Below are positions 13,174 through 19,344 of a stretch of 19,344 nucleotides of DNA, one piece after another. The DNA comes from an uncultured Clostridia bacterium (lineage in GTDB: Bacteria > Bacillota > Clostridia > TANB77 > CAG-508): the NCBI GenBank assembly GCA_947629805.1, contig CANRFE010000008.1:1-19344 (forward strand), read 5' to 3'. The translations under genes and the position numbers were made by a program. Every line of letters starts with the position of its first letter. The first letter of the stretch is position 1. The notes beneath the pieces were generated by a model. That model made no database searches. It worked only from the letters and a program-made list of their open reading frames with translations, and was not told the origin of the DNA.

Positions 13174-13659
13174 ATGTATAAAGTGAAAAAAAGAAATAAA
13201 ATTATAATCCTAATTGGACTTATCCTATTTATTCTATTCACCATTTTTATTTTTTCGTCAGAAAAAAGGCAAAACCAAGTTTATGCAGCAAGTGGTAGTT
13301 CTACTTCAGATTTGCAACTAATGGCAAGAGCAATTAATGGAGAAGCACGAGGAGAACCTTATGAGGGTCAAGTAGCAGTAGGAGCAGTTATATTAAATCG
13401 TGTAAAAGATTCCAAATTCCCCAATACCATAGCAGGGGTTATTTATCAAAGTGGAGCTTTTACTGCTGTAGCAGATGGACAAATTAATGTACCAATTGCA
13501 GAAGGTTCTACTGTATTAAAAGCAGCTAGAGATGCCATGAACGGATGGGATCCAACAGGAGGCGCTATTTATTATTTTAATCCAAATACAGCGACCAATA
13601 AATGGATTTGGTCAAGACCACTTGTTAAAACTATAGGAAAACATCGTTTTTGTAAGTAA
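13174..13659 (+). CDS. sleB: SleB-type spore cortex-lytic enzyme (hydrolase_2 domain)
   Basis: SleB enzymes are lytic transglycosylases that degrade spore cortex peptidoglycan during germination. The protein has 161 residues: a basic start, a hydrophobic segment (about 10-27), a possible signal cleavage after V36-Y37-A38, then the catalytic domain with E57 in ARAINGEARGEPYEGQ and the closing WIWSRPLVKTIGKHRFCK. The N-terminal peptidoglycan-binding repeat of Bacillus SleB is missing, leaving only the catalytic domain. The ATG at 13174 has AAAGGA only three bases upstream, an unusually short gap; a GTG three codons later is an alternative. It is followed by ypeB, its known partner, after 41 bases. 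Confidence 0.92.
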   Translation: MYKVKKRNKIIILIGLILFILFTIFIFSSEKRQNQVYAASGSSTSDLQLMARAINGEARGEPYEGQVAVGAVILNRVKDSKFPNTIAGVIYQSGAFTAVADGQINVPIAEGSTVLKAARDAMNGWDPTGGAIYYFNPNTATNKWIWSRPLVKTIGKHRFCK

Positions 13660-13700
13660 TAGGCAACAAAAAATGATTCATTAGAATGGGAGAGAAGAAA

Positions 13701-15110
13701 ATGGGAAAAGTAAAAGAAAAAATTTATGACTGGAAAAATCGTTTACAAGATAGGCACATGTTAACATTAGTTGTTAGCTTAGTTGTTGTGATTGTATTAT
13801 TAGGTTTGTATACGTACAAAAGAGAAAGAGATTATCGTCAAATGACAGAAAATGACTATAATATGGCATTTTTTGAATTAGTGGATTACGTACAAAATGT
13901 AGAAACATATCTTGCAAAATCTTTAATTTCAAGTACTCCAGAACATGGAGCAGAAACCCTAACTCATGTATGGAGAGAAGCAAATTTAGCACAAAGCTAT
14001 TTAGCAAGGCTACCAATGGGGTCGGAAGAATTAGCCAATACTTCCAAATTTTTAAACCAAGTAAGCGATTATAGTTTTAGCCTTTCAAGGAAAAATATTT
14101 ATAAAGAAGCATTAACGCAAGAAGAATTAAACAATTTAAGAGACTTACACAAATATAGTGTGGAATTAGAAAATACTTTGAACCAATTATCAGCCGATAT
14201 GAACGATGGAAGAATAAAATGGGGAGAATTAACTAGCAAAGGAAGTAGTATATTTGCAGCTCAAGTAAGTAATATTTCTAAAGATAGTTTTAATAATTTA
14301 GAAGAAAATTTTCATGAATATGCTGGTTTAATTTATGATGGAGCTTTTTCAGAACATTTAACTTCTGTAGAAAAAAAAGGACTAACAGGAGAAGAAATAA
14401 GTGAAGAACAAGCGAAACAAATAGCAAGTGAATTTGTAGGACAAGATAAAATTAAAGAAATTACAGCACAAGGTTTAACGAACAATACCAATATGCCATC
14501 TTATGATTTTTCTATTACTTTAAATACAGAAAAAGAGAAAAAGAATTCGCTTATTCTTTCTATTACACAAAAAGGCGGACATGTTGTTTTCATGAACTAT
14601 AACAGAGAAGTACAAGCAGAAACCATTTCACAAGAAAGAGCAAATGAAATTGGAATAAATTTCTTAAATGCAAAAGGTTTTCCAAACATGAAAGAAACTT
14701 ACTATTTAAAACAAAGTGGAGTAGTTACTATAAATTATGCTTATTCGCAACAAATAGAAGAGGGAGAAGTTACCATGTATCCAGACTTAATTAAATTAAA
14801 AGTTGCATTAGATAATGGAGAAATTTTGGGAATTGAAACAACAGGATATTTAAATTCACATCAAGAAAGAGCACTACCAGAAGTAAAAATAACCAAAGAG
14901 CAAGCAAAACAAAATCTCAATCCAACATTAGATATAAGAAGCGAAAGTTTAGCAGTTATTCCAACGGAATTTCAAACAGAATTATTCTGTTGGGAATTCA
15001 AAGGAATAATAGAAGACACAGAATTTTTGGTTTACGTTAACGCAGAAACAGGAAAAGAAGAAGATATTTTAGTTATAAGAAACACACCAAACGGAACCTT
15101 AACTATGTAA
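13701..15110 (+). CDS. ypeB: Germination protein YpeB
   Basis: YpeB is exported to the spore and stabilises SleB in the cortex; the two need each other. The protein has 469 residues from the ATG at 13701, which has GGGAG (13688-13692) eight bases upstream; the ATG at 13686 lacks a ribosome binding site. A membrane or signal segment (about 20-38) is followed by an all-helical domain (to about residue 200) with NVETYLAKSL and WREANLAQSYLARLP, then repeated PepSY-like units: EEISEEQAKQIASEFV, ETISQERANEIGINFL and VKITKEQAKQNLNP. The last unit ends in LVYVNAETGKEEDILVI. Order, spacing and length match the Bacillus sleB-ypeB operon. Both gene neighbours and the spore-protein gene downstream point to forespore expression. 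Confidence 0.93.
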   Translation: MGKVKEKIYDWKNRLQDRHMLTLVVSLVVVIVLLGLYTYKRERDYRQMTENDYNMAFFELVDYVQNVETYLAKSLISSTPEHGAETLTHVWREANLAQSYLARLPMGSEELANTSKFLNQVSDYSFSLSRKNIYKEALTQEELNNLRDLHKYSVELENTLNQLSADMNDGRIKWGELTSKGSSIFAAQVSNISKDSFNNLEENFHEYAGLIYDGAFSEHLTSVEKKGLTGEEISEEQAKQIASEFVGQDKIKEITAQGLTNNTNMPSYDFSITLNTEKEKKNSLILSITQKGGHVVFMNYNREVQAETISQERANEIGINFLNAKGFPNMKETYYLKQSGVVTINYAYSQQIEEGEVTMYPDLIKLKVALDNGEILGIETTGYLNSHQERALPEVKITKEQAKQNLNPTLDIRSESLAVIPTEFQTELFCWEFKGIIEDTEFLVYVNAETGKEEDILVIRNTPNGTLTM

Positions 15111-15159
15111 TGTCCCATTAGGGACGTTTTCTAAAGGAGTATCTGTCCCTTTTGGGACA
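15111..15159. repeat. Two tandem TGTCCC/GGGACA hairpins directly after ypeB
   Basis: Hairpin 1 is GTCCC (15112-15116), loop ATTA, GGGAC (15121-15125). Hairpin 2 is TGTCCC (15144-15149), loop TTTT, GGGACA (15154-15159). All four arms are mutually complementary, so alternative folds are possible. The element begins at the base after the ypeB stop codon. The first stem is followed by GTTTTC, a poor T tract, so it may stop transcription weakly. The layout suggests a dispersed palindromic repeat. Confidence 0.6.
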
Positions 15160-15191
15160 TACTAAAAAAGAAATGTTGGAAAATTATAATA

Positions 15192-15220
15192 GTATAGGAT
15201 AGAGTAAAATACACATACTA
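15192..15220 (+). promoter_or_regulatory. Sigma-G-like forespore promoter for the spore-protein gene
   Basis: GTATA (15192-15196) and CATACTA (15214-15220) are separated by 17 bases. These match the known sigma-G pattern in Bacillus (GHATR, 17-18 bases, CATNHTA) at every specified position. It is upstream of a SASP gene, a class of genes transcribed by sigma-G. The leader would be about 150 bases long. Confidence 0.5.
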
Positions 15221-15259
15221 GAAATAGAAAAGTAAATTATTTTCTTATAGAGTTGTAAA

Positions 15260-15293
15260 AGAATTGTTACTATTGTATAAAAAGAACAATTCT
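15260..15293. repeat. Hairpin in the leader of the spore-protein gene
   Basis: AGAATTGTT (15260-15268) pairs perfectly with AACAATTCT (15285-15293) around a 16-base loop. A weak sigma-A-like promoter, TTGTAA (15253-15258) and TATAAA (15276-15281) with 17-base spacing, overlaps it, so it could be an operator or a leader structure. Apart from this and the sigma-G-like promoter, I see nothing else in the 267-base gap between ypeB and the spore-protein gene. Confidence 0.3.
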
Positions 15294-15377
15294 AAAAACA
15301 AAGGAAATAAAAAAATAAGTAATTTATTTTTCAAAGTATCCGTAAATCATGAAAATGAGTAAAGGAGGAAGCTTGCT

Positions 15378-15551
15378 ATGGGAAGAAAAAGTAGTGTAAT
15401 ATCTGAAAATTTAAAAGAAGAAATTGCAAAAGAATTAGGTGTATATGACCAAGTTAAAAAAGATGGAGGATGGCAAAACGTATCTTCTAAAACTTGTGGA
15501 AATATTGTTTCCAAAGCAATCGAAATTGCTAATAGAAGTGTAGAACAATAA
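15378..15551 (+). CDS. Alpha/beta-type small acid-soluble spore protein
   Basis: SASPs coat forespore DNA and protect it from ultraviolet light and chemicals. The protein has 57 residues, beginning MGRKSSVISENLKEEIAKELG. It keeps the family helix pattern: LKEEIAKELGVYD, a short glycine-containing turn (KKDGGWQNVSSKTCGN) and IVSKAIEIANRSVEQ. The GxxV-type second DNA-binding segment is the variant seen in clostridial SASPs, where GWGxVTSRxCGNxV is common; here the N-terminal germination-protease site is less clear. A strong AAAGGAGG (15361-15368) lies nine bases before the ATG. A sigma-G-like promoter is upstream and a strong terminator follows, so it is a single-gene unit. It is too short for many gene finders. 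Its location after sleB-ypeB fits a sporulation cluster. Confidence 0.88.
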   Translation: MGRKSSVISENLKEEIAKELGVYDQVKKDGGWQNVSSKTCGNIVSKAIEIANRSVEQ

Positions 15552-15598
15552 TAACAAGGGCTCTTATTTTTGAATAAGGGCCCTTGTTACGTCTTTTT
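15552..15598 (+). terminator. Strong intrinsic terminator after the spore-protein gene
   Basis: Bases 15552-15568 pair with 15573-15589 (17 pairs, one G-T) around the loop TTTG, with the core AAGGGC / GCCCTT. It is followed by TCTTTTTAT. It begins at the base after the stop codon. Confidence 0.9.
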
Positions 15599-15649
15599 AT
15601 AATTTAGTAAAAATGAATAAAAGCAAAACTTTGTTACATAAAAACTGAC

Positions 15650-15678
15650 TTGCAAAACAAAGCTATTTAGCATATAAT
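15650..15678 (+). promoter_or_regulatory. Promoter for murF-ddl
   Basis: TTGCAA (15650-15655), 17 bases, and a perfect TATAAT (15673-15678). Transcription would start near 15685, giving a 65-base leader that contains a short TGTTC-CTA-GAACA palindrome at 15706-15718. Confidence 0.65.
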
Positions 15679-15750
15679 AGGAAAAATAAAGAGAGGAATA
15701 TATTTTGTTCCTAGAACATAAATTAAACTAAAGTGAGGAAAGTAATAAAA

Positions 15751-17127
15751 ATGGAAAAATATAAAATCCGTGTAGAAGAAATTCTTAAAGTGACAAATGG
15801 AAAATTATTAATAGGAAAATCAGAAGAAATTTGTGAAAATTTTTGTAGAGATTCAAGAGAAATAAAAGAAGGAGATATTTATTTAGGAATTCAGGGAGAA
15901 AATCTTAATGGGAGTATTTATTTTGAAGAAGCTTTTGAAAAGGGAGCAAAAGGAGCAATTTTACAAGATATTTCTATAACAAAAGAACAACAAAAAAAAT
16001 ATCAAAATAAATTTATTATTTTAGTAGAAGACACCATTGAAGCAATGCAAAAAATAGCGAGTTATAAAAGAAGTTTATATTCCATACCAGTTGTTGCTAT
16101 TACAGGAAGTGTAGGAAAAACCAGTACAAAGGATATGATTGCTAGCACATTAAATCAACAATATGGTACCTTAAAAACAGAAGGCAACTATAATAACCAT
16201 ATAGGTGTTCCTTTAACGATTTTTCGCCTAAAAGAACAAGAAGCAATGGTAATAGAAATAGGAATGAATCATTTAGGAGAAATTAGGCAACTAGTAAAAA
16301 TAGCAAAACCTACGGTAGCTGTTATTACGAATATAGGAACAGCACATATTGGTAATTTAGGCTCTAGAGAAAATATTTTAAAAGCTAAGTTAGAAATTTT
16401 AGAAGGCTTGCCAAAAGAAGGTTATGTAGTAATAAATAACGATAATGATTTGTTACATAAATGGTATATAGAAAATAAAGAAAAATATAATATTATTACT
16501 TATGGAATAGAAAAAGAAAGTGATTATATGGCAGAAGAGATTGTTTCTAAGGAAAAGAATAGCCATTATCGACTAAAAGGAACCAAACAAATAATAGAAG
16601 TACCAATAGGGGGAAATCATTTTATACAAAATAGTTTGTGTGCAATAGCAGTAGGAAATATCTTTCACATGCCATTAGAAAAAATAGCAAAGGGAATTGC
16701 TAATTTTGAACTTACAAAAAAAAGAATGGATATACAAATTTTAAAGGACAACATAACTTTAATTAAAGACTACTATAATGCTAATTATGACTCTATGAAA
16801 GCAGCTTTAGAATATTTAGGAAGTATGCAAAAGAAGAGAAAAATAGCAGTATTAGGAGATATGTTAGAATTAGGAAATTATGCAAAAGAATTACATCAAA
16901 AAGTAGGGCAAGAAGTAGTAAAAAATAAGATTGATATTTTAATTACAGTAGGGGAAGAAGCAAAAAATATAGCCGAGATAGCCAAAGAAAAAATTCCTCA
17001 GGTAATCATTTGTGCTTCGAAAGAAGAAGCAATAAAAAAAATTAAGCAAATGGAACAGACAAATGATTGTATTCTATTAAAAGCATCGAATGGAATGCAT
17101 TTTGAAGAAATTGCAGAAAATTTGTAA
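15751..17127 (+). CDS. murF: UDP-N-acetylmuramoyl-tripeptide--D-alanyl-D-alanine ligase
   Basis: MurF uses ATP to add the D-Ala-D-Ala dipeptide to the UDP-MurNAc tripeptide in the cytoplasm, the last soluble step of the peptidoglycan precursor. The protein has 458 residues from the ATG at 15751. The P-loop is GSVGKTS (119-125, K123). Other motifs are TEGNYNNHIGVPLTIF, EIGMNHLGEI, ITNIGTAHIGNLGSRENILKAK (with the carbamylated-lysine-type segment) and, in the C-terminal domain, DYYNANYDSMKAAL and AVLGDMLELG. An in-frame GTG at 15733 has no ribosome binding site of its own. The ATG used here has GAGG 12 bases upstream, a rather long gap. It is 16 bases before ddl, the enzyme that makes its dipeptide substrate. 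Confidence 0.93.
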   Translation: MEKYKIRVEEILKVTNGKLLIGKSEEICENFCRDSREIKEGDIYLGIQGENLNGSIYFEEAFEKGAKGAILQDISITKEQQKKYQNKFIILVEDTIEAMQKIASYKRSLYSIPVVAITGSVGKTSTKDMIASTLNQQYGTLKTEGNYNNHIGVPLTIFRLKEQEAMVIEIGMNHLGEIRQLVKIAKPTVAVITNIGTAHIGNLGSRENILKAKLEILEGLPKEGYVVINNDNDLLHKWYIENKEKYNIITYGIEKESDYMAEEIVSKEKNSHYRLKGTKQIIEVPIGGNHFIQNSLCAIAVGNIFHMPLEKIAKGIANFELTKKRMDIQILKDNITLIKDYYNANYDSMKAALEYLGSMQKKRKIAVLGDMLELGNYAKELHQKVGQEVVKNKIDILITVGEEAKNIAEIAKEKIPQVIICASKEEAIKKIKQMEQTNDCILLKASNGMHFEEIAENL

Positions 17128-17143
17128 GAAAGAAAGGATAAAA

Positions 17144-18211
17144 ATGGATAAAATGAAGTTAGGAGTTATTTTCGGAGGAATGTCAACAGAGCATGATGTA
17201 TCTATTGTTTCAGGGCTATCCGTTATAAAAAATTTAAATCAAAAAATTTATAAAATACATCCTATTTATATAGATAAAGAAGGAAATTGGTATCGTTATA
17301 CTAAAAACATAAGAGAAATAGAAACTATACAAGTAGGGGATGCCTTACAAGAAATAGAAAAAATAGAGAATCCTATGCAATATATTAAGCAAATGGATTG
17401 CGTATTTCCTGTATTACATGGTTTATATGGAGAAGACGGTACTATACAAGGTTTTTTAGAATTAGCAAAAGTTCCTTATGTAGGTTGCAAAGTTTTAGCT
17501 TCTAGTATTTGCATGGATAAAGTGTATACGAAAATTATTTTTGAAAAAGCAGGTTTAAAGCAAGCTCCTTACATTTACATTCGAAAAGATAGGGATAATT
17601 ATCGTTATATTCAACCAGATTTTACAGAAGAAGTATATAATTTGGAAGAGATTAGTAAAAAAATAGAAAATGCGTTCCCTTATCCAATGTTTATAAAACC
17701 TTCTAATTCTGGATCTTCCGTAGGAATTTGTAAAGTAAAAAATAGAGAAGAATTAAAAAAAGCTATTCTCTATGCAAGTCAATATGATAAAAAAATAATC
17801 ATTGAACAAGCAATTGTAGGAAAAGAAGTAGAGTGTGCTGTTTTGGGAACCGAAGAAGTAATTACTTCTGGAGTGGGAGAAATAATAGCAGCAGAAGAAT
17901 TTTATAATTTTTCTTCAAAATATCATAATCAAAATTCTAAAACGCTACTGCAAGCAGACTTACCAGAAGAAATAACAAAAGAAATACAAAAACAAGCCAT
18001 TAAAGCATTTAAGGCAGTAGATGGAAGTGGTCTTTCTAGGGTAGACTTTTTTGTAGAGAAAGATACCAATAATATTATCCTTAATGAAATTAATACAATG
18101 CCAGGGTTTACGGCTATTAGTATGTATCCTAAATTATTTGAGAATTCTGGAATTAGTTATTCAAAATTACTAGACAAATTAATAGAATTAGCATTAGAAA
18201 AAAATCAATAA
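17144..18211 (+). CDS. ddl: D-alanine--D-alanine ligase
   Basis: Ddl is an ATP-grasp enzyme that joins two D-alanines for peptidoglycan, supplying MurF. The protein has 355 residues. It has GVIFGGMSTEHDVSIVSG at the N-terminus, VLHGLYGEDGTIQG, MDKVYTKIIFEKAGL, the ATP-binding FIKPSNSGSSVGI, and the C-terminal RVDFFVEKDTNNIILNEINTMPGFT with metal ligands. The FYNFSSKY loop keeps the tyrosine (Y260) equivalent to Tyr216 of E. coli DdlB, the residue that is phenylalanine in D-Ala-D-Lac ligases, so ordinary D-Ala-D-Ala specificity is expected. The start at 17144 has AAAGG six bases upstream; an extension into the murF end has no support. A terminator follows. Confidence 0.94.
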   Translation: MDKMKLGVIFGGMSTEHDVSIVSGLSVIKNLNQKIYKIHPIYIDKEGNWYRYTKNIREIETIQVGDALQEIEKIENPMQYIKQMDCVFPVLHGLYGEDGTIQGFLELAKVPYVGCKVLASSICMDKVYTKIIFEKAGLKQAPYIYIRKDRDNYRYIQPDFTEEVYNLEEISKKIENAFPYPMFIKPSNSGSSVGICKVKNREELKKAILYASQYDKKIIIEQAIVGKEVECAVLGTEEVITSGVGEIIAAEEFYNFSSKYHNQNSKTLLQADLPEEITKEIQKQAIKAFKAVDGSGLSRVDFFVEKDTNNIILNEINTMPGFTAISMYPKLFENSGISYSKLLDKLIELALEKNQ

Positions 18212-18227
18212 AGTTATGAATATTCCG

Positions 18228-18268
18228 AAAGGAAAATAGTTTTTGAAAAATCACTATTTTCTTTTTTT
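18228..18268 (+). terminator. Terminator after ddl
   Basis: Bases 18228-18240 pair with 18253-18265 (13 pairs including GAAAATAGT / ACTATTTTC, one G-T) around a 12-base loop. The downstream arm runs into seven T residues (18262-18268). It ends the murF-ddl unit. Confidence 0.85.
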
Positions 18269-18275
18269 ATTTCTA

Positions 18276-18304
18276 TTGAAAAAACAAAACAATCTTGATA
18301 TAAT
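18276..18304 (+). promoter_or_regulatory. Strong promoter for the dnaJ-like gene
   Basis: TTGAAA (18276-18281), 17 bases, and a perfect TATAAT (18299-18304) preceded by TGA (extended -10). Transcription would begin near 18311. No CIRCE or CtsR box is visible, so heat-shock control by HrcA or CtsR at this promoter is not supported. Confidence 0.75.
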
Positions 18305-18334
18305 AAACCCACCATGAATGTGGGAGGATGTTAA

Positions 18335-19222
18335 ATGATATTTAAAGATTACTATAAAATATTGGGATTAGAAACCAATAAAGTCAATATAGAGGAAATT
18401 AAAAATGCTTTTCGTGAACAAGCAAAGAAATATCACCCAGATGTAAATAATGGAAAAGTAGCAGAAGAAAGATTTAAGGATATTAATGAGGCTTATCGTG
18501 TACTCTCAGACCATATTGCAAGAAAAAAATATGACCGTGTATGGTATTCTCATGTTGGAAAGAAAATAGAAAAACAAAATCAAAAAGAAGAAAGAGAAGC
18601 AAGACCAGACTTATTAACCTTATTATTTGGAAATATAAGAAGTGCGAAAAACAAAGAGAAGCAAGCAAAGAAACTTCCAATAAGAGGAGAAAACGTAGAA
18701 ACAGAAATTACTCTAACTATAGAACAAGCTTTTTATGGAATCGAGAAAAAAATTTCTTTAAGAGCAGTAGATGGAAAAATGAAAACCTTTTTAATAAAAG
18801 TACCAGCGGGTATTCGAAATGGAGAAAAAATACGTTTAATTGGACAAGGAAAGACAGGAAGCAATGGGGGCAAGAATGGAGATTTATTAATTAAAATTCA
18901 CATTGAAAATAGTAAAAAATATCGTTTACAAGGGTATGACATTTATACAGATTTATATTTAACTCCTTATGAAGCGGTACTTGGTACCAGGGTCAAAATA
19001 GAAACCATAGAAGATACGACCAATGTTTATGTTCCACAAGGAATGATAAGTGGAGAAAAAATTCGTATTCCGCAAAAAGGTTATAAAGATGGTAAAGGTG
19101 GAAGAGGAGACTTAGTAGCAGAAGTAAAAATAGTAGTACCAAAAAAACCATCAGAAGAAGAAATAGAACTTTATAAAAAATTAAAAGAAATAACAAAATT
19201 TGAACCAAGAAGTACGGTATAA
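18335..19222 (+). CDS. DnaJ-domain co-chaperone (CbpA-like, no zinc finger)
   Basis: The protein has 295 residues. The J domain (about 4-68) has the H34-P35-D36 motif in KKYHPDVNNG and the usual helix IV AYRVLSDHIARKKYDR. A linker of about 60 basic/polar residues (KKIEKQNQKEEREARP to KKLPIRGENVETE) replaces the glycine/phenylalanine-rich region. The C-terminal DnaJ substrate-binding domain follows (LTIEQAFYGIEKKISL, VPAGIRNGEKIRLIGQGK, YLTPYEAVLGTRVKI, VPQGMISGEKIRIPQKGYK). There is no CxxCxGxG zinc finger, so it is a type II J-protein like CbpA, not the main DnaJ. It would stimulate an Hsp70 (DnaK) and bind unfolded clients. GGGAGG (18322-18327) lies seven bases before the ATG, and it has its own strong promoter. 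dnaK and grpE are not adjacent. Confidence 0.9.
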   Translation: MIFKDYYKILGLETNKVNIEEIKNAFREQAKKYHPDVNNGKVAEERFKDINEAYRVLSDHIARKKYDRVWYSHVGKKIEKQNQKEEREARPDLLTLLFGNIRSAKNKEKQAKKLPIRGENVETEITLTIEQAFYGIEKKISLRAVDGKMKTFLIKVPAGIRNGEKIRLIGQGKTGSNGGKNGDLLIKIHIENSKKYRLQGYDIYTDLYLTPYEAVLGTRVKIETIEDTTNVYVPQGMISGEKIRIPQKGYKDGKGGRGDLVAEVKIVVPKKPSEEEIELYKKLKEITKFEPRSTV

Positions 19223-19275
19223 AATTAAAAAAATATAGAACTCACCACAATACTTAACATAAGACAACAAAATCG

Positions 19276-19304
19276 TTGACAAATAGAATTTTACAGTATA
19301 TAAT
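19276..19304 (+). promoter_or_regulatory. Perfect consensus promoter pointing out of the right edge
   Basis: TTGACA (19276-19281), 17 bases, TATAAT (19299-19304): both boxes are perfect. Transcription would begin near 19311. An ATG at 19333 opens a frame starting MKFG but no ribosome binding site is visible before it, so the gene driven by this promoter cannot be named from here. No terminator is visible between the dnaJ-like stop (19222) and this promoter. Confidence 0.7.
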
Positions 19305-19344
19305 TATACTTAGTGGTAACAAAAGAAAAACTATGAAATTTGGT

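Noticed and set aside
13020..13244. Minus-strand open frame covering the sleB upstream gap and N-terminus
   Set aside because: The translation is almost only Phe, Leu and Ile, as expected from the complement of an A-rich tract, and it overlaps the real sleB start.
15706..15718. LexA-type box in the murF leader (TGTTC-CTA-GAACA)
   Set aside because: The Firmicute LexA box has the opposite arm order (GAAC-N4-GTTC), and no damage-response gene is nearby.
17900..17925. D-Ala-D-Lac (vancomycin-resistance-type) ligase suggested by FYNF in the omega-loop
   Set aside because: The position equivalent to Tyr216 of DdlB is still tyrosine (Y260 in SSKY); the phenylalanine is four residues earlier.
18308..18324. 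CCCAC/GTGGG mini-hairpin sequestering the dnaJ-like ribosome binding site
   Set aside because: The left arm lies at or before the predicted transcription start (near 18311), so it would be largely absent from the mRNA.
18334..18335. CIRCE or CtsR heat-shock operator before the dnaJ-like gene
   Set aside because: I looked for TTAGCACTC/GAGTGCTAA and GGTCAAA repeats upstream and found none.
18541..18894. A 117-codon plus-strand open frame inside the dnaJ-like gene
   Set aside because: It overlaps a clear J-protein in another frame, is biased to basic residues from A-rich codons, and has no ribosome binding site of its own.

Overview
The window looks like chromosomal core sequence from an anaerobic, endospore-forming, low-GC Firmicute, most likely a gut-type Clostridia. 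The evidence is an AT-rich sequence with strong AAAGGAGG-type ribosome binding sites, a WalR/WalK-type two-component pair, a RicT (YaaT) homologue next to holB, a four-subunit 2-oxoacid:ferredoxin oxidoreductase with a clostridial 2[4Fe-4S] ferredoxin, the spore germination pair sleB-ypeB, and an alpha/beta-type small acid-soluble spore protein gene. Species cannot be named from the sequence.

Layout. At the left edge (1-433) a cut-off minus-strand gene and a small XRE-type regulator diverge from a shared promoter region. A plus-strand block (461-5535) carries walR, walK, signal peptidase I, the DNA polymerase III delta-prime subunit, ricT and a 56-residue ferredoxin. It meets the minus-strand por operon (gamma-delta-alpha-beta, 8633 down to 5576) at a terminator shared by both strands. 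Divergent from por is a CCA-adding enzyme with an HD domain (8807-10048), followed by a surface-protein-like gene with a prepilin-like N-terminus (10101-11264). A minus-strand block holds tRNA-Arg(UCU), yhbY and a UgtP-like glycolipid glycosyltransferase. The right third is on the plus strand: sleB, ypeB, a short spore-protein gene with a sigma-G-like promoter, murF, ddl and a dnaJ-like gene. A consensus promoter points out of the window at the right edge.

How the genes fit together. Most are housekeeping: envelope surveillance and export (walRK, lepB, ugtP, murF, ddl), replication and RNA metabolism (holB, ricT, cca, tRNA, yhbY), pyruvate oxidation to acetyl-CoA with reduced ferredoxin (por plus ferredoxin), and spore germination and DNA protection (sleB, ypeB, ssp). 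I found no CRISPR array, transposase, phage gene or obvious novel multigene system.

The least ordinary items are a perfect 14-bp terminator-like hairpin between walR and walK; the mosaic surface protein at 10101-11264, whose C-terminal part has a higher GC content; an HD-domain CCA enzyme resembling the E. coli type; a pair of mutually complementary TGTCCC hairpins placed directly after the ypeB stop; and a palindrome over the por promoter. Several starts were moved to ATGs with better ribosome binding sites (walK, ferredoxin, porA, ugtP, ypeB, murF, ddl), and the 57-codon spore-protein gene was found by reading the sequence directly.
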